The translations under genes and the position numbers were made by a program. A stretch of DNA of 64,000 nucleotides. Origin: an uncultured Spartobacteria bacterium. GTDB taxonomy: Bacteria > Verrucomicrobiota > Verrucomicrobiia > Chthoniobacterales > Chthoniobacteraceae. The notes under the pieces were generated by a model. The model did not search any database and was not told the DNA's origin. It was given only the letters and a program-made list of their open reading frames with translations. Below are positions 1-9,900 of the stretch, piece by piece; within the stretch, counting starts at the first letter, position 1, and each line of letters starts with the position of its first letter. The DNA lies in contig CAIURC010000188.1 in assembly GCA_903901425.1 (NCBI GenBank), forward strand, positions 1 through 64,000, in the 5' to 3' direction.

Positions 1-54
1 AGCTTCCGAACCAAGAAGAAGCCACAAGATCCCGGCCCGGCGAAGGAAGGTTAA
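1..54 (+). CDS. possible 3' end of an IS21-type IstB/ATPase helper gene (partial, cut by window edge)
   Basis: Frame 1 reads SFRTKKKPQDPGPAKEG-stop directly upstream of the terminal-repeat region; the identity is inferred from context. Confidence 0.25.
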   Translation, partial: SFRTKKKPQDPGPAKEG

Positions 55-74
55 CCCGGGAGGGGCAAGCGCCA

Positions 75-148
75 TCGCCATGTTCCGCTCCGGACAGCCC
101 TCCGGCGGCTACGCCGTCCTCCGGGCTATCCTAGGCGGAACATGGCGA
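75..148. repeat. 14-bp perfect inverted repeat (TCGCCATGTTCCGC / GCGGAACATGGCGA)
   Basis: Arms at 75-88 and 135-148 read directly. Confidence 0.75.
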
Positions 149-236
149 ATCCCCCCTCAATAGCCCCCTTGGGATAATTGTCGTCAGGGGTCATTTTTAA
201 TTGTCGCTGGTGACAAATCGTAATTGTCGCTGGACA

Positions 237-369
237 CCAGTTCCCTCTGGACCACCCCCAAGGCATCCCATCGCTGGTCGTCCGTCAGGATCACCAAGAC
301 ATTCGGCGCCCCGAGCGCAGAACCTGCCCAAAATCCCGCACACAACAAAAACAACGTCAGCCAACGCAT
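237..369 (-). pseudogene. truncated sulfatase (signal peptide plus first catalytic strand only)
   Basis: MRWLTLFLLCAGFWAGSALGAPNVLVILTDDQRWDALGVVQREL is a classical sulfatase N-terminus; it then runs into terminal-repeat sequence and stops. Confidence 0.75.
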
Positions 370-507
370 CCGGCCATCCTAAACCAGAATCATCGTCTTG
401 GGATAGTTTAATCTTTTACTTGTCGTTTCCGACCCACGCCTGAATCCCGGCAGCGCCTGGCCTCCCGCCCAAATCCTTCCCGCAACTGCCGCTCCTCCCC
501 CCAAGGC

Positions 508-2898
508 TCACACCACCCGCCCCAGCACCTCCACCACCCGCGCAATCTCGCCCGGCGGAATCCCCCAGATGCACTCCGGAACCGGGTACGGACACCGCCA
601 GTCACACCCAAAACACGGCAGCTCATACGTCAGCCAGATCTGCCGCCCCGGCCGGCCCCAGGGCGCAAACTCCCCATAATGCGCCCCCGCCAAAACCGCC
701 ACCAGCGGCACGTCCAGCGCACAGGCAAGGTGCGCCGCCACGCTGTCGGTGGAGAACACCACCCGCGCACCCGCCACCAGGTGGACAAACTCCAGAAAAC
801 CCGCCGGACTCACCCATCCCACGCGATCTTCCGGGACGCCCGCGCGCCGGATGAGTTCCCGGGCGCAGCCCTCGTGTACCGGAAGCCCCGTCAGAAAAAT
901 CCGCGGCACGCCCATCTGGAGGAGACCGCCCAACGCCTCCAGAACCTGATGCGCTGGAAGATTGCGCATGTCGTCCGGATGATACCCCGCAAACACCGAT
1001 ACCAGCGCATGATCCCCACACCAGCGGCTGACCGACTGCAGCCGCGGGACAATCTCTCCCCCGTCGGGAGCCCTGCCTGAAAATGCAGCCACTGCAGCCC
1101 GGTGCCGTTCCAACTCCCGGTTGATTTGCACACCCGCCCACTGGCCGGATCCAGTCACGGAAAGATCTCCGGGAGTGCTCCCAAGAATCGCAAGAGCAAG
1201 TGCATCCATCCGAGTGCGCTGATGCCGCAAACACAGCAGGGCACCCGGTCTCACCCCCCTGAGCAACGCCCACTGGCGCAGAAGCACAAGAAACCGCCCA
1301 AGCCGTTTTCCTCGGGCTGGCTCCGGCAGGACCAGTTGCCGCATTCGGGGAAACTCGTGTCCGGCAAAATCCGCACCGGCCTTGAAACAGACTAACAGGA
1401 CCCGGTCTTCCGGATACTGCCGGAGCACCGTCCGGATCGCGCTGCAGGCAAGGACGAAATCCCCGTAGCCGTCGCACTTGTAGATGCAAAGGTCAGGTCT
1501 GTATGCAGGGTTCCAGCTTCTGGTCTGCCTCAGAATCCAGGCCAAGCCGGCTTGCAGCAGCCGGTATGGATCCGCGCTTTCCAGGCGGCGCCAGGCCTCT
1601 AGGTAGCAAAGGGGCAGATTGACCAGCAAATGCCCGGCCCCGAGAGCCGCAGGGGCGCCGGCGGGCCCCAGAATCCGCACCAGAGGCATCAGAGCGAGTG
1701 CAGAAATCATCGCTGCGAGGCTCGCGTAGGCGGCCTGAACGGTCACATGCCCGAGGCCGTTCAAAAGAGCCGCCACCGGTGCTGTCAACATGCAGCCTGC
1801 AGCCCAGACCGCCGTCCACGCCAGCAGTTCCGCGTTGGGAACGGCGCTCGCCTCTGCCCCGAGAAAACGGGCCACCCCGCCGCCACACAGGGGGAAAAGC
1901 AGGCAAACCGGAAGCAGACACACCGATCCCGCCACCGATTTCCCAAACGTTTTGCGGATCCAGCCAGCATCCCCCCCTGCCTGTGCCTCTGCGTAGGCCG
2001 GCCAGAGCGGGGCCAACCATGCCCCTTGAAACTGCGTCAAGACCTGAGCCAGCTGGGTTGCAAGAGTGAAAGGCGTCACCGCAGCGGGCCCCAGTGTGGC
2101 GGAGAGCAGAACCGGCGGAAGCGAGTTTCCGATCAGACCCGCTCCCTGCAGGAAAAGAAAACCGACACCCTCCCTGAGGAGAACTCCGTGCCTCCGGAGC
2201 AACCCGGGCCCACAGCCCCCAAACCTCCAGCCCAGCCGGCGCACCAGCCAGAGACCGAGACCGACCCCGGCAAGGAGCGCAGGCCCGGCCACCCATGCCG
2301 CACACCCCGCCGGCCCGAATCCCGCACGCACCGCGATCCAAAGGGCAACCACGGAAAGCAGCCCTGCACCGGCGCTGGTCACCCATGCCATCCATCCCTG
2401 CTGCAGGGCCACGGCAAGGCGCTGGGGGGCGGAACAGGGAATCCCGGCACAAACCGCTCCGAGACACACCCAGAGCAGGGGTGGCACCTGCCCTTCCAAG
2501 CCAGAACCTCCAACCCCAAGAAAACCCGCCCACGGCAGCAGCAAAATCAACGCGGCTCCCAACAGAAAAGCGCCGCCCCCAAGAACCAACAGCCAGAAGG
2601 TCCCGGCGTAAAAGACGTCCCGAGCAGCATCCGAATCCTGCCGGCCGTGGGCAGCCGAAATCCGGTTTTGCAGGCTATTGCCGAGCCCAAGATCCGCAAA
2701 CTGGAGGAAGCCTGCCGCACCAGTAACGGCCATCCAAAGACCAAACGCATCCCCGCCCAGATGTTTGAGGGCGAGCCCGGTCCGGGCCAGAAGACAGGCA
2801 AATGAAATGCCCCGGCAAACCAGCGCAGTCCAAGCGGTCCGCACGGCCAGTCGCTCCCGCTGCCCCCTCCGTTCCCCCGCGCTGCCCCGCGCAAACAT
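508..2898 (-). CDS. fusion protein: polysaccharide flippase (Wzx/MATE-like) N-terminus plus glycosyltransferase family 9 C-terminus
   Basis: 796-aa ORF; multiple TM segments, then YKCDGYGDFVLACSAIRTVLRQYP...FSTDSVAAHLACALDVPLVAVLAGAHYGEFAPWG typical of GT9 heptosyltransferases. Confidence 0.75.
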   Translation of the reverse strand: MFARGSAGERRGQRERLAVRTAWTALVCRGISFACLLARTGLALKHLGGDAFGLWMAVTGAAGFLQFADLGLGNSLQNRISAAHGRQDSDAARDVFYAGTFWLLVLGGGAFLLGAALILLLPWAGFLGVGGSGLEGQVPPLLWVCLGAVCAGIPCSAPQRLAVALQQGWMAWVTSAGAGLLSVVALWIAVRAGFGPAGCAAWVAGPALLAGVGLGLWLVRRLGWRFGGCGPGLLRRHGVLLREGVGFLFLQGAGLIGNSLPPVLLSATLGPAAVTPFTLATQLAQVLTQFQGAWLAPLWPAYAEAQAGGDAGWIRKTFGKSVAGSVCLLPVCLLFPLCGGGVARFLGAEASAVPNAELLAWTAVWAAGCMLTAPVAALLNGLGHVTVQAAYASLAAMISALALMPLVRILGPAGAPAALGAGHLLVNLPLCYLEAWRRLESADPYRLLQAGLAWILRQTRSWNPAYRPDLCIYKCDGYGDFVLACSAIRTVLRQYPEDRVLLVCFKAGADFAGHEFPRMRQLVLPEPARGKRLGRFLVLLRQWALLRGVRPGALLCLRHQRTRMDALALAILGSTPGDLSVTGSGQWAGVQINRELERHRAAVAAFSGRAPDGGEIVPRLQSVSRWCGDHALVSVFAGYHPDDMRNLPAHQVLEALGGLLQMGVPRIFLTGLPVHEGCARELIRRAGVPEDRVGWVSPAGFLEFVHLVAGARVVFSTDSVAAHLACALDVPLVAVLAGAHYGEFAPWGRPGRQIWLTYELPCFGCDWRCPYPVPECIWGIPPGEIARVVEVLGRVV

Positions 2899-2936
2899 CG
2901 GCTCCTGGAGGACCCGGACTCAGGCGAACCGGCGGA

Positions 2937-3452
2937 TCAACGGACAATCCCGAACTCAGCGCGCCGGTTCTTTGCCCAGGCAGCCTCGTTGGACCCGGGA
3001 TCGGCCGGCATCTCAGCCCCAAAACTCACCGTCTGCAGCCGGGCCGCATCCGCACCCGCTCCAATCAGGGCGTTGCGGACAGCCTGCGCACGGCGTTCGC
3101 CCAGCGCTCGGTTGTACTCGGGCGTTCCACGCTCGTCGGTGAACCCGGCGACAATCACGTTGTTCGACTCGCTCTTCATGAAAGCAGCCACCTGCTGGAT
3201 CTTCGGCTGTTCCGCCGGCGAAACCGTGTAGCTGTCGAACGCAAACTGGACGGGCGCAAACTTGTTGCGGTCCACGTTGTCTCCAAGGAATGACACGCCC
3301 TCCTGGCGGTCGGGCAAGGGAGTCCCGGCAATCAGGTCCCCATCGTTCGCCCCATAGGCGGCCCCCTTCTTGTTCTTGTTCCGCGAACATGCGCTCGTCG
3401 CGAGCATCAGCGGCAGAAGGAGGGTCAGCGTGGCAAGGGTACGGATTTTCAT
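2937..3452 (-). CDS. pal: peptidoglycan-associated lipoprotein (OmpA family)
   Basis: Lipobox LATSAC; NNVIVAGFTDERGTPEYNRALGERRAQAVRNALIGAG OmpA-like motif; next to tolB. Confidence 0.9.
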   Translation of the reverse strand: MKIRTLATLTLLLPLMLATSACSRNKNKKGAAYGANDGDLIAGTPLPDRQEGVSFLGDNVDRNKFAPVQFAFDSYTVSPAEQPKIQQVAAFMKSESNNVIVAGFTDERGTPEYNRALGERRAQAVRNALIGAGADAARLQTVSFGAEMPADPGSNEAAWAKNRRAEFGIVR

Positions 3453-3479
3453 GTGAGACTTCAGTTGGCTGTCAAAAAA

Positions 3480-4610
3480 TCACCGGGACCATGTCGGCTC
3501 AGAAACGGACCCCAGATTGGATACCAGTGTTGTCCTCTGTCCCGACTGCGCGTCGAGGAAAATCAGAGAGCTGCCGCTTGCAAAAATCAGGTGCCGCGAA
3601 TCCGGCCCCCAAACGGGATCCTGTCCCTGGGCTACCACCCGGCTTTGGCCACTCTGCAAGTCCAACACCGCCACCGAGAACGATCCGCCCTCCCGCACCG
3701 TAAAGGCGATCTTGCGTCCGTCCGGCGACCAGTGCGGCTCCGTGTTGTACCCGTGCCCGGTGGGAATCAGCTGGCCGCGCCCGCCGTCCGAGGACACCCG
3801 GTAGAGCTGCGGCGTCCCCCGGTCGTCACTCGAAAACACCAGCTCGCTGCCGCCAGGCCCCCAGGTCGGGGACGACTCGCTTCCCGCCGTGCGCGTCACC
3901 CGCCGCGGACTGTCACCTGAAGCCGAAGTCACATAAATCTCCGGGTTGCCGTCCTTGCTCAGGGTCACGGCAATCCGGCTCCCATCCGGGGAAAATGTCG
4001 CCCCGGAGTTGGTCCCCGGATATTTCATGATGCAGCGCCGGGAACCAGAGACCAGATCCACCAAGTACACGTCCGCATATCCGCTGCGGTATCCGGTGTA
4101 GAGCAGGCTCCGGCGATCCGGGCTCAGGCTGGGAGCCACGCTGATGTTGTTGTCCCGGGTCAACTGAACGACTCCGGCCCCATCGGCGTCTGCCAAGTAA
4201 ATCTCCTTGCGCCCGGTCCGGTTTGCCACAAACGCAATCTTGGAGCTGGCAATCCCCGGATTGCCGGTGAGCGTTTCCACAACCTCGTCGGCGAGACGGT
4301 GTGCCTGCTGCCGCGCGGTCCCGTCCACGGTCCGATTCAGGACCACCTTCCCGGCCTGGTCTTGCACCGTGCCCGAAAGACGGGCACCGCCTCCCGAGGT
4401 GGCCAGCGTGTAGGCCGCCGCGCCCCCAGGCACCAGTTTGAAGTACCCAGACATCATCAGGTCGTTCTCCAGCACTTTGCCCGCCTCGCCGGTCAACCCG
4501 GTCAGCGCCAGCGTCAGCTTTTCGCTTTTGGAAATCGTGATGGTCGGCGGTTCGTTCCCCGCTACGGGCAACGCCAACGCCGCAAACAGAAGCACAAAAA
4601 GTCGGTTCAT
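3480..4610 (-). CDS. tolB: Tol-Pal system beta-propeller protein TolB
   Basis: Repeated WSPDGRKIAF / FSPDGSRIAVT WD40-like motifs; signal peptide from ATG at 4610. Confidence 0.88.
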   Translation of the reverse strand: MNRLFVLLFAALALPVAGNEPPTITISKSEKLTLALTGLTGEAGKVLENDLMMSGYFKLVPGGAAAYTLATSGGGARLSGTVQDQAGKVVLNRTVDGTARQQAHRLADEVVETLTGNPGIASSKIAFVANRTGRKEIYLADADGAGVVQLTRDNNISVAPSLSPDRRSLLYTGYRSGYADVYLVDLVSGSRRCIMKYPGTNSGATFSPDGSRIAVTLSKDGNPEIYVTSASGDSPRRVTRTAGSESSPTWGPGGSELVFSSDDRGTPQLYRVSSDGGRGQLIPTGHGYNTEPHWSPDGRKIAFTVREGGSFSVAVLDLQSGQSRVVAQGQDPVWGPDSRHLIFASGSSLIFLDAQSGQRTTLVSNLGSVSEPTWSR

Positions 4611-4783
4611 TTCTTCCCGCGTTCTTAGCAGGCCCACCGCCTTTTCCAAGGAACCAATTGCTTTCCCGCCTCGCTTCTTCCCACAAACCATGAAAAATCT
4701 GCGGGCAATTTCCCGCCCACCGGGAGTGTTCCTGCAGAAGACCCGAGGCAACCCGGCTCCCACCGGCACCTCCGGGCTGACGC

Positions 4784-5353
4784 GTGAACCCTGCATTTCC
4801 AACCCAGCCAGACGTGAACCCCACCCCGCGCACATCGGCCGATTCCGACGAACATTTCGTCCGTCTGTTCTCCCAGTCCGAACCCTCCCTCCGGGCGTTC
4901 GTGCGCTCCCTTCTCCCCAGCTGGGAGCAGGTGGACGAAGTCATGCAGGAAACCAGCCTCGTGCTCTGGCGCAAGTTCAGCCAGTACGACCCCGAAACCC
5001 CCTTCCTCCGCTGGGCCTGCGTCGTGGCCCGTTTCGAGGCCCTCAAAATGCGCCGCCGCCATGCCAGGGACCGCCATGTCTTCGACGAAGACCTCCTCGC
5101 CCTCCTCGCCGATGAAGCCGAGGAAAATACCGATTCCCTCGAGCGCCAGCGCCATGCCCTCGACCGCTGCCTCGAAAAACTCCCGGACCGCCAGCGGCGC
5201 CTCGTCTGCGCTGCGTACTCGGACGGTGTCACCATGAAAGAAGTGGCCGCGCGGACCGGGTGCACCCCCACCAGCCTCTACAAGGCCGTCAACCGCGTCC
5301 GGGGCCAGCTCCTTGAATGCATGCAGCGCAGCCTGCAGGAGGCGCATCCATGA
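4784..5353 (+). CDS. ECF-type RNA polymerase sigma-70 factor
   Basis: VDEVMQETSLVLWRKFSQYDPETPFLRWACVVARFEALKMRRR and a sigma4 HTH typical of the PVC-group ECF family. Confidence 0.88.
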   Translation: MNPAFPTQPDVNPTPRTSADSDEHFVRLFSQSEPSLRAFVRSLLPSWEQVDEVMQETSLVLWRKFSQYDPETPFLRWACVVARFEALKMRRRHARDRHVFDEDLLALLADEAEENTDSLERQRHALDRCLEKLPDRQRRLVCAAYSDGVTMKEVAARTGCTPTSLYKAVNRVRGQLLECMQRSLQEAHP

Positions 5354-6903
5354 GCCCCGACGAACTCCAACCCCTCATCGAGGCGCACCTCAACCAGACG
5401 GCTTCCGACGATCAAACCGCCCGGCTCCAGGATCTGCTCCGGGCCAATCCGGAAGCCCGCCGCATTTACCGCCAGTACATCTGCGTCGAGTCGGCCATGC
5501 ACGACCTTGCCTCGGCCGAATCCGGTCTCGCAGCCGTCCACCCCACCACCATTCCAACCCACACCGCCCGGTACCGTCCATGGATGGCATGGGCTGCCGC
5601 CCTGGCGCTCCTCGCCAGCATTGCCGGCACCTGGTTTTACCAACAAAAACCGGCCTCCCCTTCCGTATCGGGTCCGGGCATTGCCGTCCTCACCCGGCTC
5701 GTGGATGTCCAGTGGAAGCCCGGTGAAACCCCGCTTCAGGCCGGCTCCACTCTGGGCCCTGGCCGCATTGCGATCGCCGGCGGCCTCGCCCAACTCGAGT
5801 TCCTTTCCGGAGCACTCGTCGTTCTCGAAGGCCCGGCCGAACTGGAACTGGTCTCCCCGGAACGTGCCGTCTGCAAAGAAGGCCGCCTCCGAAGCAACGT
5901 GCCACCGCAGGCCCACGGATTCACCGTCGCCATCCCGGGCATGGACGTCGTGGATCTCGGCACGGAGTTCGCCCTTTCAGTCGCACCGGGCTCCGATCAC
6001 CAGGTCCATGTGCTTTCCGGCGAGGTCCGCCTCCAGCCCGCTACAGGCGCCCCTGCCAGCCTCTATGCCGGACAGGCTCTGCTCCTGTCAAAAACCGCCC
6101 CCCCATCCACCATCCCAGCCGATCCTTCCGCCTTCGCCGGCCCCGCTGAAATCGCAACCCGGGCCCGGGACCGCCGCGGAATCCTCCGGGAACGCTGGGA
6201 ACAGGAACGCTCCCGGATCAATTCCCTGCCCGGACTCCTGGCCTACTATGATTTTGAACGGGGCGAGTCATGGTCCAGAATCCTGTCCAACCGCCTCAAA
6301 TCGCCCAATGCCGAAAAACTCGATGGCGCAGTCATCGGCTGCGAGTGGGTGGCAGGCAGGTTCCCGGGAAAAGGTGCCCTCGAATTCAAACGGACCAGCG
6401 ACAGGGTCCGGGTCGACATCCCCGGCCAGTTCCAGTCCCTCACTTTTTCTGCGTGGGTCCGGATCGAAGGCTGGGACCGCTGGCTGAGTTCACTCCTGCT
6501 CACCGATGTTTTCGGCACTGGTAGCGTCCACTGGCAGCTCAGCGACAAGGGCGAACTGATCCTCGGCGTCCGCTCCAAGCGCTTGGAAAACCATTTCTCG
6601 CCTCCGGTGATCAGCCCGCGCGACCTTGGCCGCTGGGTGCATCTTGCCACCACCATCAACCAGCAGTCCAAACTCGTCACCCATTACCTCGATGGCCGTA
6701 CCGTGGGCCAGACTCCCGTCGACCAGGTGGTCCCGCTCCAGATCGGCCCCGCCGAAATCGGCAACTGGAGGCCTGCCCGGAACCAGTCCCAGGAACACTT
6801 CCGGAGCCTGAACGGGCGCATCGATGAACTCGCCCTTTTTTCCCGAGCCCTTGCACCCTCCGAAATTCATGCACTTTATGAGAATGGCCTTCCGCAAAAC
6901 TAA
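5350..6903 (+). CDS. FecR-like domain plus LamG (concanavalin-like) protein, putative anti-sigma/surface protein
   Basis: ATGA overlap with the sigma gene; zinc-finger-like N-terminus, TM, FecR region VVDLGTEFALSVAPGSDHQVHVLSGEVRLQ, C-terminal LamG. Confidence 0.8.
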   Translation: MSPDELQPLIEAHLNQTASDDQTARLQDLLRANPEARRIYRQYICVESAMHDLASAESGLAAVHPTTIPTHTARYRPWMAWAAALALLASIAGTWFYQQKPASPSVSGPGIAVLTRLVDVQWKPGETPLQAGSTLGPGRIAIAGGLAQLEFLSGALVVLEGPAELELVSPERAVCKEGRLRSNVPPQAHGFTVAIPGMDVVDLGTEFALSVAPGSDHQVHVLSGEVRLQPATGAPASLYAGQALLLSKTAPPSTIPADPSAFAGPAEIATRARDRRGILRERWEQERSRINSLPGLLAYYDFERGESWSRILSNRLKSPNAEKLDGAVIGCEWVAGRFPGKGALEFKRTSDRVRVDIPGQFQSLTFSAWVRIEGWDRWLSSLLLTDVFGTGSVHWQLSDKGELILGVRSKRLENHFSPPVISPRDLGRWVHLATTINQQSKLVTHYLDGRTVGQTPVDQVVPLQIGPAEIGNWRPARNQSQEHFRSLNGRIDELALFSRALAPSEIHALYENGLPQN

Positions 6904-9900
6904 TTTGGGGCCCGCCTTGTTTGCAGCCGCTCTTCTTGCGGCTCTTGCCCCGCAATCGCAGGCCGCCGAACGGCTCCGCTTCAACCGCGACATCCGACCC
7001 ATCCTTTCGGACAAATGCTTCCATTGCCACGGCCCGGACTCCAAACGCCGGGAAGCCGATCTCCGGCTCGATGAACGCAAGGCCGCCGTCGACGCCCAAG
7101 CCATCCTCCCGGGCAACGCTTCGGAAAGCGAAATCATCGTCCGCATCCTCAGCAAGGATCCGACAGAACACATGCCGCCGAAAAAATCGAAACTCGGCGA
7201 CCTCACACCCGCCGAAGTCGACACCCTCCGCAGGTGGATCGAACAGGGCGCGGAATACGAAGCGCACTGGGCGTTTGTCCCGCCCTCGCCTGTGCAAGCG
7301 ACAGATCCCGGCTCCCTGATCGACCGCCCCGTCGAACAGGGGCTAGCCGAGCGCGGCCTCAAACTGCAGCCCGAAGCCGACCGAAACACGCTCGCGCGCC
7401 GTGCCAGCTTTGACCTCACGGGATTGCCCCCCGAACCCGCAGAACTCGCGGCATTCCTCGCAGACAGCGCTCCAGACGCCTACGAACGGTTCGTCGACCG
7501 GCTCCTGAACTCGCCACACTACGGGGAACACATGGCGGTTCCATGGCTGGATGCGGCCCGGTATGCCGACAGTTACGGGTTCCAGGTGGACCGCGACCGC
7601 GCAGTCTGGCCATGGCGCGACTGGGTGGTCAGCGCGTTCAACCGAAACCTGCCCTTCAATCAATTCGTCACGTGGCAACTCGCCGGGGATCTGCTTCCCA
7701 ACCCCTCCCGCGAACAACTCATCGCCACCGCCTTCAACCGGCTCCACCAGCAGGAGGCCGAGGGCGGCAGCATCGAGGAAGAATACCGCGTCGAATACGT
7801 GGCGGACCGGGTCCACACCTTCGCCACCACGTTCCTCGGTCTCACGTTTGAATGCGCCCGCTGCCACGACCACAAGTTCGATCCCATCTCCCAGAAGGAT
7901 TACTACAAACTCTTTGCCCTGTTCCAAAACGTGGACGAAGCCGGCCTGTACTCGTTCTTCACGTCCTCCGCGCCGACCCCAGCCATCCCGATCCCCGACG
8001 AACAAGGCACCGCCCAACTCCACGCCGCTCATGCCCGCGTCTCCACCCTCGAAGCCGGGTCCGCTGAAATCCTGAAGGCTGCCGAACCAGAATTCGTCCG
8101 CTGGCTGGAAACACGCCCCCAGCAGCTCGCCTTCACCAGCGAGATCGGACAGTTCACCCTCGACTCCCTCGACAAGGGGCAGCTCGCCAACGCACTCGAC
8201 CCCGCAAAACCCGCAAAACTCACCGGCGAAAATAAACTCGTACCTGGTCACTCCGGAAACGCCGTGGAGTTCACCGGCGACGATCCGCTCGACCTCCAAA
8301 TCGGCGACTTTTCTCGGAAAGACCCCTTCAGCATTGGTCTCTGGATCCGGGCGGCAACCCTCTCCGACCGGGCCGTCGTTCTTCACCGTTCCCGCGCATG
8401 GACCGATGCCGGCAGCCGCGGCTACGAACTCCTCCTTGAAAACGGCAGGCTCCGCTGGTCGCTCGTCCATTTCTGGCCCGGAGACGCTGCATCCATCCGT
8501 TCCACCGCCCCGCTCCCGGCCTCCGAATGGCATCATGTCGTCGTCACCTCCGACGGCAGCGGAAAAGCCGCCGGACTCCGCATCTTCGTGGACGGCAGCC
8601 CCGCGCCCGTGCAGATCGACAAAGATTGCCTGACCCGCGACATCACCGGCGGCGGCCACGAGTTCATCAGCCTCGGCGAACGATTCCGGGACCGCGGGTT
8701 CAAAGGCGGCCAGGTCGACGAACTCCGGGTTTTCTCGCGGGAACTGGGACCGCTGGAAGCCCTTGCGCTTGCCAAGCCTGAGGCGGCGACTGCCCTCCTG
8801 CAGAAGCCTGCAGAAGCGCTCACTCCGGAAGAGAAGTCCGTCCTCAGACAGCATTTCATCGCCACCAGCCACGCGCCGTGGACCAGCCATCTCCAAGCCC
8901 TCCATGCTGCACGCAAAGAACGGGACAAGATCGCCTCGGCGCAGCCTGAGATCATGGTGATGCGCGAACTGCCAAAACCCAAACCCGCCTATGTCCTGTT
9001 CCGGGGCCAGTACGACCAGCGCCGGGATCCCGTCGAAGGCGGCACGCCGTCCGCGCTCCCGCCCCTTCCCCCCGGCGCACCGTCCAACCGGCTCGGCCTC
9101 GCCCAGTGGGTCACGGCTCCCGAAAACCCTCTCACCGCCCGGGTCACCGTCAACCGATTCTGGCAGTCCGTGTTCGGACGCGGCCTGGTCAAAACCTCTG
9201 AGGATTTCGGCAGCCAGAGCGCACGTCCGATCTATCAGGACGTTCTGGACGGCCTAGCAAGTCAGTTCATCCAGAGCGGCTGGGACACCAAAGCCCTGAT
9301 GAAACTCATGGTCACCAGCCGCACCTACCGTCAGCGCAGCATCGCCGACGCGCGCACCATGGCTGACGACCCCGACAACGACTGGCTCGCCCGCGGACCC
9401 CGGTTCCGACTCAGCGCAGAAATGATCCGGGACAACGCTCTGACCGCCTCCGGACTCCTCGACCGGAACCTGGGAGGCGCGCCGGTCAGCCCGTACGAAC
9501 TGAGCGAAGCATTCAAACCCGCGAAACCTTCTGAAGGCCGGGGCGTCTATCGGAGAAGCGTCTACAGTTTCTGGCGGAGGACCGGTCCCCCACCCGCCAT
9601 GCTTGCATTCGATGCACCGCGCCGCGCCGTATGTGCCGCCAAACGAGAGCGCACCGATTCCCCTCTCCAGGCCCTGATCCTGTTGAACGGGCCGCAGTAC
9701 GTGGAAGCCGCCCGGGTGCTTGGCGAACGGCTCCATGCCCAGCATGCCGGAAATGTGCCTGCCATGATCCGGGAAGGCTTCCTCCGGTGCCTCAGCAGGG
9801 AACCCGACACCCGCGAAACCGCCATCCTGACTCAGCTCCATGCGGAACAACTTGCCCTGTTCCGGCAGCAACCCGCCAAAGCCGAAGCGCTCCGCGCGAT

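Larger units (their letters stand above)
1..236. mobile_element. end of an IS21-like insertion element
   Basis: Three direct repeats AATTGTCG(T/C)... at 176, 199 and 222 with exact 23-bp spacing; the outermost ends ...GCTGGACA (CA-3') at 236, where the sulfatase reading frame is broken. Confidence 0.5.

Noticed and set aside
2133-2805. Several nested plus/minus ORFs in the flippase region
   Set aside because: Overlap the better-supported 796-aa ORF; Pro/Arg/Ser-rich shadow frames
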